This document shows, one piece after another, positions 27,535 to 36,665 of a DNA stretch of 64,000 nt. Below the pieces are notes generated by a model. It saw only the letters and a program-made list of their open reading frames with translations. It was not told where the DNA came from and did not search any database. Origin of the DNA: Nocardia xishanensis NBRC 101358 (GTDB lineage Bacteria; Actinomycetota; Actinomycetes; Mycobacteriales; Mycobacteriaceae); assembly GCF_001613365.1 (NCBI RefSeq), contig NZ_BDCF01000003.1, positions 1-64,000 on the forward strand, read 5' to 3'. Numbering within the stretch: the stretch's first letter is position 1; each line of letters starts with the position of its first letter. Both the position numbers and the translations under genes were made by a program.

Positions 27535-28907
27535 TTTCTCAGCAGCCGTCCCGCTCGTTCCCTGAGCACCGCCACCGCGTCGCCCGACTTCGCTTGCGCC
27601 TTGACCACTTTGGGTTCCGTCGGGCCGCAGGCCCACTCGCCGCCGTGCACGTCGACCTCGACGCCCTTGGCCTTCTTGCGCACCGCGAGCGGTCGCAGCG
27701 ACCACCGCCCGGCGTCCCAGCGCAGCAGGCCGAGGCAGGTCGATGAACTGTTCACCGCGGCGGGGGTGAGCGGGCCGCAGGTGGGCAGCCGATCCAGCTC
27801 GATCGCGAGCCGGCGGCCGTCCAGCTCGATGGCGCCGTCCTCGACCTTGTAGCCCTCCAGCAGGACCGGTTCGCACACGTGCACCGGATCGCGATCGAGC
27901 GGCGCAACGGCCGGTGCGAGCGCGCCCGCCAGTCCCACGCGCGCGGTGGCGAACGGATCAGCGCTCGCGCCGAGACGGGCCGACTCGTCGGCCCAGATCA
28001 GGTCGCCGCCTGCGGTCATCGGCATGCCGTCGACGTCGAGGCTCAGCCGTTCGGCTATCGCCTTCATCAGCTGCGGATGGTCGGTGAACAGCTGCCAGAT
28101 CGCGGGGCCGACGATCGTGTCGACCTTGGCCGCGGCGACGCTGACCCGCACCCGGCGCGCCTCGCCCGCCGCCGACTCCAGCAGCGCGTACAGCTGAACC
28201 TGCACCGCCGTGCCGTGCTCGTGCACGTCGACGCCGAGCGGCAGCAGACGTCCGGACACCGGCGTCGTCTCCGCGAATCCGCCTGTGCGCCAGGACAACA
28301 GGAGCGCACGCGCCCACAGATCCGCCCAGCGGCGCGCAGGCAGCCGGTCCAGCGTCGCGATCGGACAGCTGGCGCGCAGCTCGGCCGTCAGGCCGTCGAG
28401 CAGCACGGCGAGCCTGCGCAGGGCCGGTTCGGCCAGCAGCGCCTCGACGGTCTGATCGGCGGCGGAGACCAGGTCGTGGTCGACGCCGCGCCATCCCGTG
28501 ATGGCCACCTCCTGCAACCAGGCGCGGCTGCCCACCGCAAGGTTGTGCGGTGTGTGCGCGGGCTCCGGCTGTTCCCAGGCGGCGCGCTCGCGTCCCATCG
28601 CCGTGTCCACGCGGTCGAGCAGCGCATCGTGCACGGCGCCGAGCAACGCGGCTCGCCCGCCCGCCAGCGCCGAAAGCTCCTCGGGGCCGATCGAACCCGC
28701 GCTCAGTTTCGCGACCGCCTCGGCGATCGCGGGCCCGAGCGGGGACCCGCCGGTCGCCGCGGCGAGGTTCGCCAGCGCTGCCGTGTGTTCGTCGGCGAGC
28801 CGCGCTAATCCGTGGCTCAGCGCGGTGTCGAATCCGGCCACCACGTCGAGCGCCTCCGCCACCCCCGGCAGCGGCTCGAGCAGTTCGGCCACATGTACGC
28901 CGAGCAT
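27531..28907 (-). CDS. Unrecognised 458-aa protein in the vWA-MoxR operon
   Basis: I do not recognise this family. The 458-residue protein is soluble, helical at the N-terminus (residues 1-180, Ala/Leu-rich), and beta-rich after about 230, with segments such as RLLPLGVDVHEHGTAVQVQLYALLES and TIVGPAIWQLFTDHPQLMKAIAERL. There is no catalytic motif, signal peptide or membrane segment. The ATG at 28907 overlaps the SWIM gene stop as TGATG, and its own stop overlaps the vWA start as ATGA, so it is made in a coupled chain and is probably a structural part of the same complex. Confidence 0.75.
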   Translation of the reverse strand: MLGVHVAELLEPLPGVAEALDVVAGFDTALSHGLARLADEHTAALANLAAATGGSPLGPAIAEAVAKLSAGSIGPEELSALAGGRAALLGAVHDALLDRVDTAMGRERAAWEQPEPAHTPHNLAVGSRAWLQEVAITGWRGVDHDLVSAADQTVEALLAEPALRRLAVLLDGLTAELRASCPIATLDRLPARRWADLWARALLLSWRTGGFAETTPVSGRLLPLGVDVHEHGTAVQVQLYALLESAAGEARRVRVSVAAAKVDTIVGPAIWQLFTDHPQLMKAIAERLSLDVDGMPMTAGGDLIWADESARLGASADPFATARVGLAGALAPAVAPLDRDPVHVCEPVLLEGYKVEDGAIELDGRRLAIELDRLPTCGPLTPAAVNSSSTCLGLLRWDAGRWSLRPLAVRKKAKGVEVDVHGGEWACGPTEPKVVKAQAKSGDAVAVLRERAGRLLRK

Positions 28908-29401
28908 CAGCGGCTCACCCCCGTCGCGGGGAACCACTGCAACTCGGGGATCGGCGCGGCGCCGCCCGGCAGCTCCAGATACGCCAGATGGCGCAGGAAG
29001 CGGCTGAACACGACGGCCGCGGGGGCCGGCTCGTGCGAGCAGTTCAGCGCGTGGTAAAGGCTCGCGCCCTCGGCGATCTCGACGCCGAGATAGCGGGCCA
29101 CCCGTTCGGCGCCGTACTGGACGATCGCCTCGTCGAGCAGCGCGTGGATGTGCTTGCACGGATAGGAACCGCGCAGGCCGCCGCACGGCCGATTGTTGTT
29201 GGTGCTGCAGCTGAGTCCGTGCGTCTTCGCCGACACCGACGAGACGTACACCCGCGCGATGTCCGATCCGCTCGACACCACGCCCTGCAACCGCCCGTCC
29301 GCCATTTCGACGAAGGGCACCTTGGCCAGCTTGCGCGGCGCGACGACGGGCAGCGTCTGCACCACCGCCGCCCGCTCCCACTCGCGGTCACCCGAGTCCA
29401 T
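28907..29401 (-). CDS. SWIM-like zinc-finger protein
   Basis: This 164-aa protein contains a SWIM-type zinc-binding pattern: C65, C73 and C82-x-H84, the last in the hallmark YPCKHIHALL context, although the first pair is C-x7-C and not the usual C-x-C. SWIM domains bind nucleic acid or proteins. Upstream there is a beta-rich region with GRLQGVVSSGSDIARVYV. It is the first gene of the five-gene operon. ATG 29401 has GGGAGGG 6-8 nt upstream, the strongest ribosome site of the operon. Confidence 0.8.
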   Translation of the reverse strand: MDSGDREWERAAVVQTLPVVAPRKLAKVPFVEMADGRLQGVVSSGSDIARVYVSSVSAKTHGLSCSTNNNRPCGGLRGSYPCKHIHALLDEAIVQYGAERVARYLGVEIAEGASLYHALNCSHEPAPAAVVFSRFLRHLAYLELPGGAAPIPELQWFPATGVSR

Positions 29402-29699
29402 CGCGTTCCCTCCCGTTTCTCTCCATGACCGAAAACCTACGCGAGCCCACCGACAAGTTCGCGGCCCAGTTGTCGATCTTGTGGAAAGCGACAAGCGCTG
29501 TCCCGCAGTACTTTTCGGAACAGCGGATGTTGTCGGTACCGGCTGCTAACCTCGCGCTGGGCGACGCCTGGCCAGGCCGGGAACCAGCCCAAGAGCTGGC
29601 CCCGGAACCGGCCTTCGGCCACTCGCCTCAGCCGGTCACGCGCGGCTCGGCGGCGCGTCGGCGCGCCCGGTCCCGGCACGGCCGTGGTATCGAGGACGG
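29402..29699. promoter_or_regulatory. Divergent intergenic region, SWIM operon / flavoprotein gene
   Basis: This region of about 300 bp carries no credible gene. It must hold the promoters of the five-gene minus-strand operon and of the plus-strand flavoprotein gene. The AT-richer part is near 29440-29550. A GGCCAGG/CCTGGCC-rich stretch around 29570-29630 can fold into hairpins. No clear consensus operator was seen. Confidence 0.4.
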
Positions 29700-31247
29700 A
29701 TGACACCGACGCGCTCTTCCTACGACGTCGTTGTGGTCGGCGGCGGCCACAACGGCTTGGTCGCCGCCGCCTACCTGGCGCGGGCCGGGCGCTCGGTGCT
29801 GCTGCTCGAACGGCAGTCGCACACCGGCGGCGCGGCCGTGTCGGAGCGCCCGTTTCCCGGTGTCGACGCGCGAGTGTCGCGGTACTCGTATCTGGTCAGT
29901 CTGTTGCCCGCGAGCATCGTGCGCGATCTCGGCCTGCGGTTCGAAACCCGGCGCAGGCGGATCTCCTCCTACACCCCGGTCGGCGACGGCGGGTTGCTGG
30001 TCGACACCGGATCCGAGGCGCGCACCAGGGCGAGCTTCGTCCGGCTGACCGGTTCGGAGCGTGACTTCGAGGCGTGGCAGCGGTTCTACGAGCGCACCGG
30101 CGCGATGGCGCGGCGCGTATTCCCCACCCTGACCGAACCGCTGCCGACCCGGACGGAATTGCGCCGCATCGTCGCGGACGACGAGCTGTGGGACGCCGTG
30201 TTCGAGCGGCCGCTGGGGGAGACGATCGAGGAGACCTTCGCCGACGACACCGTGCGCGGGGTGGTGTTCACCGACGCCCTGATCGGCACCTTCACCCATG
30301 CGCACGATCCAACGCTGCGGCAGAACCGGTGCTTCCTCTACCACGTGATCGGCGGCGGTACCGGCGACTGGGACGTGCCGGTGGGCGGCATGGGCGCGCT
30401 CACCGACGCGCTGGCGGACGCGGCCCGCGCGGCGGGGGCCGAGCTGATCACCGGATGCGCGGTGACCGGTGTCGACAGCGACGGCGTCGCGGCGCAAGTG
30501 CGCTACGAGGGCGGCGTCGCCGGTGCGCGGCACGTGCTGGTCAACGCAGCGCCGCACGAGCTCGCGCGGCTGCTCGGCGCACCGGACGAGCCGAAACCCG
30601 AAGGCTCCCAATTGAAGGTGAACATGGTGCTGCGGCGCCTGCCGCGCCTGCGCGACACGGTGACCGATCCCGCCGAGGCGTTCGCCGGGACCTTCCACAT
30701 CGCCGAATCGTATGCCGAGCTCGAACGGTCCTATCGGGAAGCGGAAGCCGGAAAGATTCCCGCGGCGCCACCGTCCGAAATCTATTGCCACACACTGACC
30801 GATCCATCGATCCTGTCCGCCGATGCCGTGGCACGCGGCATGCACACCCTCACCCTTTTCGGTCTGCACACTCCCGCGAGGCTTTTCCGCGACGATCCCG
30901 CCGCGGCGCGCACGGCTGCGATGAAAGGCGTACTCGTACAACTGGATCGGGTGCTGGCCGAGCCGATCGCCGAATGCCTCGCCGAGGACGCCGACGGAGC
31001 CCCCTGCCTGGAGGTGAAGTCTCCGCTCGATCTGGAGCGCGAGGTGGGGCTGCCCGGAGGCCATATCTTCCACCGCGATCTCGCGTTTCCCTACCGCGAG
31101 GACCACGGCGCGACCGATCCCGCCGTGCGCTGGGGCGTCGCGACCGGCGTGCGCAATGTCTTCCTCTGCGGTTCGGGCGCGGTGCGCGGCGGCGGAGTCA
31201 GCGGCATCCCCGGCCACAATGCCGCGCGGGCCGTCCTGGAGTCGTGA
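29700..31247 (+). CDS. FAD-dependent oxidoreductase, phytoene desaturase/PYROXD2-like
   Basis: This 515-aa flavoprotein has the N-terminal dinucleotide motif VVVVGGGHNGLVAAAYLARAG (residues 10-30), the ERQSHTGGAAVSE extension, and a C-terminal FAD motif FLCGSGAVRGGGVSGIPGHNAA. It belongs to the phytoene desaturase-related NAD(P)/FAD oxidoreductases of the PYROXD2/CrtI-like type. The substrate is unknown; no carotenoid genes are adjacent, so carotenoid synthesis should not be assumed. ATG 29700 is preceded by GAGGACG. Confidence 0.85.
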   Translation: MTPTRSSYDVVVVGGGHNGLVAAAYLARAGRSVLLLERQSHTGGAAVSERPFPGVDARVSRYSYLVSLLPASIVRDLGLRFETRRRRISSYTPVGDGGLLVDTGSEARTRASFVRLTGSERDFEAWQRFYERTGAMARRVFPTLTEPLPTRTELRRIVADDELWDAVFERPLGETIEETFADDTVRGVVFTDALIGTFTHAHDPTLRQNRCFLYHVIGGGTGDWDVPVGGMGALTDALADAARAAGAELITGCAVTGVDSDGVAAQVRYEGGVAGARHVLVNAAPHELARLLGAPDEPKPEGSQLKVNMVLRRLPRLRDTVTDPAEAFAGTFHIAESYAELERSYREAEAGKIPAAPPSEIYCHTLTDPSILSADAVARGMHTLTLFGLHTPARLFRDDPAAARTAAMKGVLVQLDRVLAEPIAECLAEDADGAPCLEVKSPLDLEREVGLPGGHIFHRDLAFPYREDHGATDPAVRWGVATGVRNVFLCGSGAVRGGGVSGIPGHNAARAVLES

Positions 31248-31390
31248 ACCGGACGCCGGACATCTTTCAGCGACCCGCACCGATCCGCCCGCGATCCCCA
31301 TCCGTCGACGACATCAGCGAACCATTGGATACCGCAAAGTGATCGGCTGTACAGTCACCGCGAGTTGCCGAATCTCGTCCAGGAGCCACC

Positions 31391-32179
31391 GTGGCAGACA
31401 ATCGCCCCATCCGTACCGATATCCCGCATTCGGCGCGAATCTGGAACTACTGGCTGGGCGGCGGCGACTACTACGAGGCCGATCGGATGGCGGGTGAGGC
31501 CGCTGTCGCGCAGTATCCCGAGATCACGGCGATCGCGATGCAGTCGCGGCAGTTCCTGATCAGATCGGTGCGATATCTGGCCGCCGAAGCGGGCATTCGC
31601 CAGTTCCTCGACATCGGCACCGGGCTGCCGACCATGCAGAACACTCACGAGGTGGCGCAGTCGGCCGCCCCAGACTCCAAGATCGTCTACGTGGACAACG
31701 ATCCGCTCGTCCTCGCGCACGCGAGGGCGCTGCTGGTCAACACCACCGACGAGGGCGTGACCACCTATTTGGAGGCGGATTTCCACCGGCCCGAGGTGAT
31801 CCTCGCCGACTCCCGTCACGTGCTGAACTTCAGCAAGCCGATAGCGATCATGTTCATCGGTGTGCTCGGGCACGCGCGCAGCTACGAGGAGGTGCGACGC
31901 GTGGTGGACGCCATGATGGACGGCGTGCCCTCGGGCAGCTACCTGGTCCTGGCCGACGGCGCCACCGACGACAAGGCGTACGTGCGCATGTGCGAGAACT
32001 ACGCCAAAACCGGTGGGGATCCGTACATTCCGCGCAGCTCCGCCGAGATCGCCGGCATCTTCGATGGACTGGCGCTGGTCGACCCCGGTGTGGTGCCGAT
32101 CGACCATTGGCGCACCGACGAGGCAGCCCGAGGCGTGCGTGGCGTCTCGGCGTGGGGCGGCGTCGGTCGCAAACCCTGA
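31391..32179 (+). CDS. DUF574/Methyltransf_19 SAM-dependent methyltransferase
   Basis: This 262-aa protein has the hallmark N-terminus IPHSARIWNYWLGGGDYYEADR. The SAM site follows: FLDIGTGLPTMQNTHEVAQ and VYVDNDPLVLAHARALL. This family is greatly expanded in actinomycetes, and its substrates are mostly unknown. The start GTG 31391 has AGGAG at 31381-31385. Confidence 0.92.
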   Translation: MADNRPIRTDIPHSARIWNYWLGGGDYYEADRMAGEAAVAQYPEITAIAMQSRQFLIRSVRYLAAEAGIRQFLDIGTGLPTMQNTHEVAQSAAPDSKIVYVDNDPLVLAHARALLVNTTDEGVTTYLEADFHRPEVILADSRHVLNFSKPIAIMFIGVLGHARSYEEVRRVVDAMMDGVPSGSYLVLADGATDDKAYVRMCENYAKTGGDPYIPRSSAEIAGIFDGLALVDPGVVPIDHWRTDEAARGVRGVSAWGGVGRKP

Positions 32180-32252
32180 CCCGCGGGCGTCTTCACGAAA
32201 TCTCCACCGAGCCACCCCGGTATCGGCGCACCGCGCCCCTAGGGTGGCTCAC

Positions 32253-32978
32253 ATGGTGATCGAGCAGCTCGAATCGGACGAATTCTCCCGTTGGGCAGGG
32301 GAATTCGAGGGGAAGGCGCGCGCGAGGGCAGCGGCGGGCGACCCGGACTGGAGTCGCGGCGGCCGGCTCCATCCGGCCGTCGCGCGCAGCGTACAGCGGT
32401 TCCAGGTCGGCGAGAGCGGCGACGGGGCCGACCTCATCGCCAAAGCCGAACGGGCCGGGGACCCGGTGTACACGGCGGCGGTCCGGTTGTTCGTCGAGGA
32501 GGAACGCAACCACGCCCGCTTGCTCGCCCGGCTGCTGGACGCGGCGGGGGAGCAGACCATCGCGCACCACTGGACCGATGCCGTCTTCGTCCGGCTGCGC
32601 CGGGCGCTGGGGTTGCGCCTCGAACTGATGGTGCTGATGGTCGCCGAAATCGTTGCCCTCCAGTACTACCGGGCGCTGCGGGACGGCTCGGGCGACGCGC
32701 TCACCACCAGCGTCGCCGCGCTCATCCTCGACGACGAACGCAGGCACGTCCCGTTCCACACCCAACGGCTCCGCGCGGCCTTCGCGGACGTCCGTCTCCC
32801 CAGCCGCCTTGCCGCCCGCGCCTCCTGGTGGATCCTGCTGACCGGCGCCACCCTCGTGGTCGCGCACGACCACGGCCCCGCACTACGCGAACTCGGTTGT
32901 TCCCGAACGGAATTCGTTCGCGCGACACTCGGTCTCTTCGCGACGATCGCGCCGACCGCGATTCGCGGTCGGCAGTGA
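32253..32978 (+). CDS. Ferritin-like di-iron protein
   Basis: This 241-aa helical protein has two E-x-x-H iron-ligand motifs, EERNHARLL at about residue 85 and DDERRHVPFH at about residue 160, with an intervening acidic helix VAEIVALQYYR. It matches ferritin-like four-helix di-iron proteins of actinobacteria. A hydrophobic segment WWILLTGATLVVAHDH follows the second motif. It could be an oxygenase or oxidase; the substrate is unknown. ATG 32253 has AGGGTGG upstream. Confidence 0.75.
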   Translation: MVIEQLESDEFSRWAGEFEGKARARAAAGDPDWSRGGRLHPAVARSVQRFQVGESGDGADLIAKAERAGDPVYTAAVRLFVEEERNHARLLARLLDAAGEQTIAHHWTDAVFVRLRRALGLRLELMVLMVAEIVALQYYRALRDGSGDALTTSVAALILDDERRHVPFHTQRLRAAFADVRLPSRLAARASWWILLTGATLVVAHDHGPALRELGCSRTEFVRATLGLFATIAPTAIRGRQ

Positions 32979-32984
32979 TCAGTA

Positions 32985-33338
32985 ACCCTAGGATTCGCCC
33001 GCCGGCTTCTCGGCGCGGCGGTCCGCTGCCAGGGCAGCTTGCGGCGCAGCGCTTCCCGGATGTGCCGGTCGAGGCGACATAGGCCTTCTCGGTATCGGCG
33101 CCGACCAGGTGGAGGCGATATCAGGGTCGGCGAAGGCCGCTCGAGGTTCCGCCGCGTCGTGCGCCGCGCCGGGCAGTTCCAGATAGTCCCGGATCGTTGT
33201 AGTGCTGATCGGCGATGATCAGACTCGATCCTCGAGCCCGAGTTCGTGTAGTTCGGCGAGCAGCAGGTCGCTGTCGTGGCTGAGCAGTTCCGGGTCGGCG
33301 CCGTCTTCGACGAGACAGAATTCGACCTGTTCGCGCAT
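32985..33338 (-). pseudogene. Decayed small gene remnant upstream of hutH
   Basis: A 39-residue frame starts at ATG 33338 (GGGGGA ribosome site) and reads MREQVEFCLVEDGADPELL.., ending at TGA 33219-33221. The same frame continues after the stop with coding-looking sequence (TTIRDYLELPGAA, then AAFADPDIAST). Segments in other frames, LVGADTEKAYV and LDRHIREALRRKLPWQ, also look protein-like. This suggests a frameshifted, stop-containing gene. Alternatively only the 39-aa ORF is real. The parent family was not recognised. Confidence 0.35.
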
Positions 33339-33429
33339 CGAGTCCCCCGGATACGTCGTCGCTGATTCGGACCCTCAATATAGGTGGTTTCGCCGGAGCG
33401 GGCCGGATCATTCGGCGCAGAATGGAGCC

Positions 33430-34998
33430 ATGCCGGATATCGCGTCGCAGTCGGCCGTGATAATCGATGGGCCGCTGACCAGGGCACAGGTCGTCGCGGT
33501 CGCGCGCGACGGCGTTCCGGTTCGTTTGAGCGCCGCCGCCGAGCAGCGGCTGATCGCCGCTCGCGCGCACGTCGACGCCTTGGCAGAGGCGCCGACGCCG
33601 ACCTACGGCGTCTCCACCGGATTCGGCGCGCTGGCGATCCGCCACATCCCGCCGGAGCGCCGCGCCGCGCTGCAACGATCGCTGATCCGCTCGCACGCCG
33701 CGGGCGCGGGCCCCGCCGTGCAGCGGGAGGTGGTGCGCGCGCAGATGGTGCTGCGACTGCGCACCCTCGCCTCGGGATACACCGGAGCCCAGCCCGCGAC
33801 CGTGCACGCGCTGGCCGCCGTGCTCAACGCAGGCATCACCCCCGAGGTGCCCGAGTTCGGCTCGCTCGGCTGCTCCGGCGACCTCGCGCCGCTGGCCGCG
33901 GTCGCTCTCGCGCTCATGGGCGAAGGCGCCGTGACCGATGCCGAGGGACACCGGACCGAGGCCCGAGAAGCCCTGCGCGCCAGCGGCATCACCCCCGTCG
34001 TGCTGGCGGACAAGGAAGGGCTCGCCCTCACCAACGGCACCGAGGGCATGCTCGGCATGCTGGTGCTCGCGCTCGCCGACCTGCACCGGCTGCTCGACGT
34101 CGCCGACGTCACCGCCGCGATGAGCGTCGAAGCGCTGCTCGGCACCGACCGCGTCTTCGCCGCCGACCTGCAAGCCCTGCGGCCGCACCCGGGCCAGGCG
34201 CTGGCCGCGGCGCGGATGCGGGCCGCGCTCGCCGGTTCCCAGATCGTGGCCAGCCACCGGGACTGTCATCGAACGCAGGACGCCTACTCGCTGCGGTGCG
34301 CGCCGCAGGTGCACGGCGCGGCCCGCGACACCGTCGCCTACGCGGAGACGGTGGCCGACCGTGAGCTGGCCGCCGCCATCGACAATCCGGTGGTGCTGGC
34401 CGATGGACGCCTGGAATCCAACGGCAACTTCCACGGCGCGCCACTGGCCTACGTGCTCGATTTCCTGGCCATCCCGGTCGCCGACCTCGCGAGCATGGCC
34501 GAACGCCGCACCGACCGCATGCTGGATGTCGCTCGCTCCCAGGGACTTCCGCCGTTCCTGGCCGCCGACCCCGGCGTCGATTCCGGGCACATGATCGCCC
34601 AGTACACCCAGGCCGCGCTGGTCGCCGAACTGAAGCGGATCGCGGTGCCCGCCTCGGTGGATTCCATCCCGAGCAGCGCCATGCAGGAGGACCACGTGTC
34701 CATGGGCTGGTCGTCCGCGCGCAAACTCCGCACGGCGGTGGACGGGCTCACCACCGTGCTCGCGGTGGAATACCTCACCGCCGCCCGCGCGCTCGAATTC
34801 CGAGCCCCGCTGCGCCCGGCGCCCGCCACCGCCGCGGCGGTGGCGCTGTTGCGCACCAGGGTCGATGGACCGGGACCGGATCGGCATCTCGCCCCGGAGA
34901 TCGCGGCCGCCGCGGACCTGATCCGCGACGGCGCGTTGCTGCGCGCGGTCGCACCGCACGTCGAGTCGGATTCGGTACCCGGCGAACGGAGGCAGTGA
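33430..34998 (+). CDS. hutH: Histidine ammonia-lyase
   Basis: This 522-aa enzyme deaminates L-histidine to urocanate. The MIO-forming segment is [13 protein letters not shown], where the usual Ala-Ser-Gly triad reads Cys-Ser-Gly; Ser and Gly, needed for the cofactor, are kept. Other family stretches are [11 protein letters not shown] near the N-terminus, the [15 protein letters not shown] block, and [22 protein letters not shown] 33430 has GGAG very close (2 nt), so initiation may be inefficient. hutU follows with an overlapping stop/start, which supports histidase over other aromatic lyases. Confidence 0.93.
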   Translation: MPDIASQSAVIIDGPLTRAQVVAVARDGVPVRLSAAAEQRLIAARAHVDALAEAPTPTYGVSTGFGALAIRHIPPERRAALQRSLIRSHAAGAGPAVQREVVRAQMVLRLRTLASGYTGAQPATVHALAAVLNAGITPEVPEFGSLGCSGDLAPLAAVALALMGEGAVTDAEGHRTEAREALRASGITPVVLADKEGLALTNGTEGMLGMLVLALADLHRLLDVADVTAAMSVEALLGTDRVFAADLQALRPHPGQALAAARMRAALAGSQIVASHRDCHRTQDAYSLRCAPQVHGAARDTVAYAETVADRELAAAIDNPVVLADGRLESNGNFHGAPLAYVLDFLAIPVADLASMAERRTDRMLDVARSQGLPPFLAADPGVDSGHMIAQYTQAALVAELKRIAVPASVDSIPSSAMQEDHVSMGWSSARKLRTAVDGLTTVLAVEYLTAARALEFRAPLRPAPATAAAVALLRTRVDGPGPDRHLAPEIAAAADLIRDGALLRAVAPHVESDSVPGERRQ

Positions 34999-36659
34999 TG
35001 ACAACGGAGCATCCGACGGTGCGTGCGGCGCGCGGCACCCATTTGACGGCCCGCACCTGGCAGACGGAGGCCGCGCTGCGCATGCTGCACAACAACCTCG
35101 ACCCCGAGGTCGCCGAACGCCCGCACGACCTGGTGGTCTACGGCGGCACCGGCAAGGCGGCCAGGGATTGGGCCAGTTTCGACGCGATCAGCCGCACGCT
35201 GACCACGCTCGCGCCGGACGAGACGCTGCTGGTGCAGTCGGGTAAACCGGTCGGCGTGCTGCGCACGCACGAGTGGGCGCCGCGGGTGCTGATCGCGAAC
35301 TCGAATCTGGTGGGAGATTGGGCGACGTGGCCCGAGTTCCGCAGGCTGGAGGCGCTCGGGCTGACCATGTACGGGCAGATGACCGCGGGCTCCTGGATCT
35401 ACATCGGCACCCAGGGCATCCTCCAGGGCACCTACGAGACCTTCGCCGCCATCGCGGACAAGCGGTTCGGCGGCACCCTGGCAGGCACGTTGACGCTCAG
35501 CGCGGGCCTCGGCGGGATGGGCGGCGCGCAACCGCTGGCGGTGACCATGAACGGCGGCGCGGCGCTGATCGTCGAATGCGATCCCGCGCGGGCGCGGCGC
35601 AGGCTGCACGATCGCTATCTGGACGAGATCGCCGACGATTTCGACGACGCGATCCGCCGGGTCACCGCCGCGCGCGAGGAACGAAAGGCGTTGTCCGTCG
35701 GCCTGATCGGCAACGCGGCGGAGCTGCTGCCGCGCCTGGCGGCGGCGGACCTGCCCGCCGACATCGTCACCGACCAGACCTCGGCCCACGATCCGCTGTC
35801 CTACCTGCCCCGCGCTGTCGACTTGGCCGACTGGCACGGCTACGCGTCCCGCAAACCCGACGAATTCACCGCGCGTGCAAGGGAATCCATGGCCGAACAC
35901 GTCGACGGCATGCTGCGTTTCCTCGACCGCGGCGCGGAGGTCTTCGACTACGGCAACTCGCTGCGCGGTGAAGCCCGCCTCGGCGGATGCGAAAGAGCCT
36001 TCGACTATCCAAGTTTCGTGCCCGCCTATATCCGGCCGTTGTTCTGCGCGGGCAAGGGACCGTTCCGCTGGGCTGCACTGTCCGGTGACCCCGCCGATAT
36101 CGCCGCGACCGATCGCGCGATCCTGGACCTGTTCCCGCACAACGAATCCCTGCGCCGGTGGATCGCGCTGGCTGGGCAGCGCGTGGCATTCCAGGGATTG
36201 CCCGCGCGGATCTGCTGGCTCGGCTACGGCGAGCGGCACCTGGCCGGATTGCGGTTCAACGAGATGGTCGCGAGCGGCGAGCTGCGGGCGCCGGTCGTGA
36301 TCGGCCGCGACCATCTCGATTCCGGCAGCGTCGCCTCGCCCTACCGCGAAACCGAGGCGATGGCAGACGGTTCCGACGCCATCGCGGACTGGCCGCTGCT
36401 CAATGCCCTGGTGAACACCGCGTCCGGGGCCAGCTGGGTGTCCATCCACCACGGCGGTGGTGTCGGCATCGGGAGGTCGATACACGCCGGGCAGGTGTGT
36501 GTGGCCGACGGCACCGAGCCTGCGGGGCAGAAACTCGAACGCGTGCTGACCAACGATCCGGCGATGGGCGTGCTGCGGCACGCGGACGCGGGATACGAGC
36601 GAGCCATGTCCGTCGCGGAGTCGGAAGGACTGCGGATCCCGTTGCGGGACAACGGCTGA
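34998..36659 (+). CDS. hutU: Urocanate hydratase
   Basis: This 553-aa NAD-dependent urocanase converts urocanate to imidazolone propionate, the second step of histidine degradation. Family signatures include [32 protein letters not shown] (NAD site) and [26 protein letters not shown]. The ATG at 34998 overlaps the hutH stop codon by one base (TGATG), with GGAGG upstream, so it is translationally coupled to hutH. hutI and hutG are not in the window. Confidence 0.95.
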   Translation: MTTEHPTVRAARGTHLTARTWQTEAALRMLHNNLDPEVAERPHDLVVYGGTGKAARDWASFDAISRTLTTLAPDETLLVQSGKPVGVLRTHEWAPRVLIANSNLVGDWATWPEFRRLEALGLTMYGQMTAGSWIYIGTQGILQGTYETFAAIADKRFGGTLAGTLTLSAGLGGMGGAQPLAVTMNGGAALIVECDPARARRRLHDRYLDEIADDFDDAIRRVTAAREERKALSVGLIGNAAELLPRLAAADLPADIVTDQTSAHDPLSYLPRAVDLADWHGYASRKPDEFTARARESMAEHVDGMLRFLDRGAEVFDYGNSLRGEARLGGCERAFDYPSFVPAYIRPLFCAGKGPFRWAALSGDPADIAATDRAILDLFPHNESLRRWIALAGQRVAFQGLPARICWLGYGERHLAGLRFNEMVASGELRAPVVIGRDHLDSGSVASPYRETEAMADGSDAIADWPLLNALVNTASGASWVSIHHGGGVGIGRSIHAGQVCVADGTEPAGQKLERVLTNDPAMGVLRHADAGYERAMSVAESEGLRIPLRDNG

Positions 36660-36665
36660 GCTGGT

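Noticed and set aside
22249..29401. Cobalt or magnesium chelatase operon
   Set aside because: The AAA and vWA proteins recall chelatase subunits, but there is no large chelatase subunit and no corrin or chlorophyll gene nearby. SWIM and DUF5682 partners point elsewhere.
29700..31247. Carotenoid biosynthesis
   Set aside because: The flavoprotein resembles phytoene desaturase-like proteins broadly, but no phytoene synthase or other carotenoid gene is in the window.
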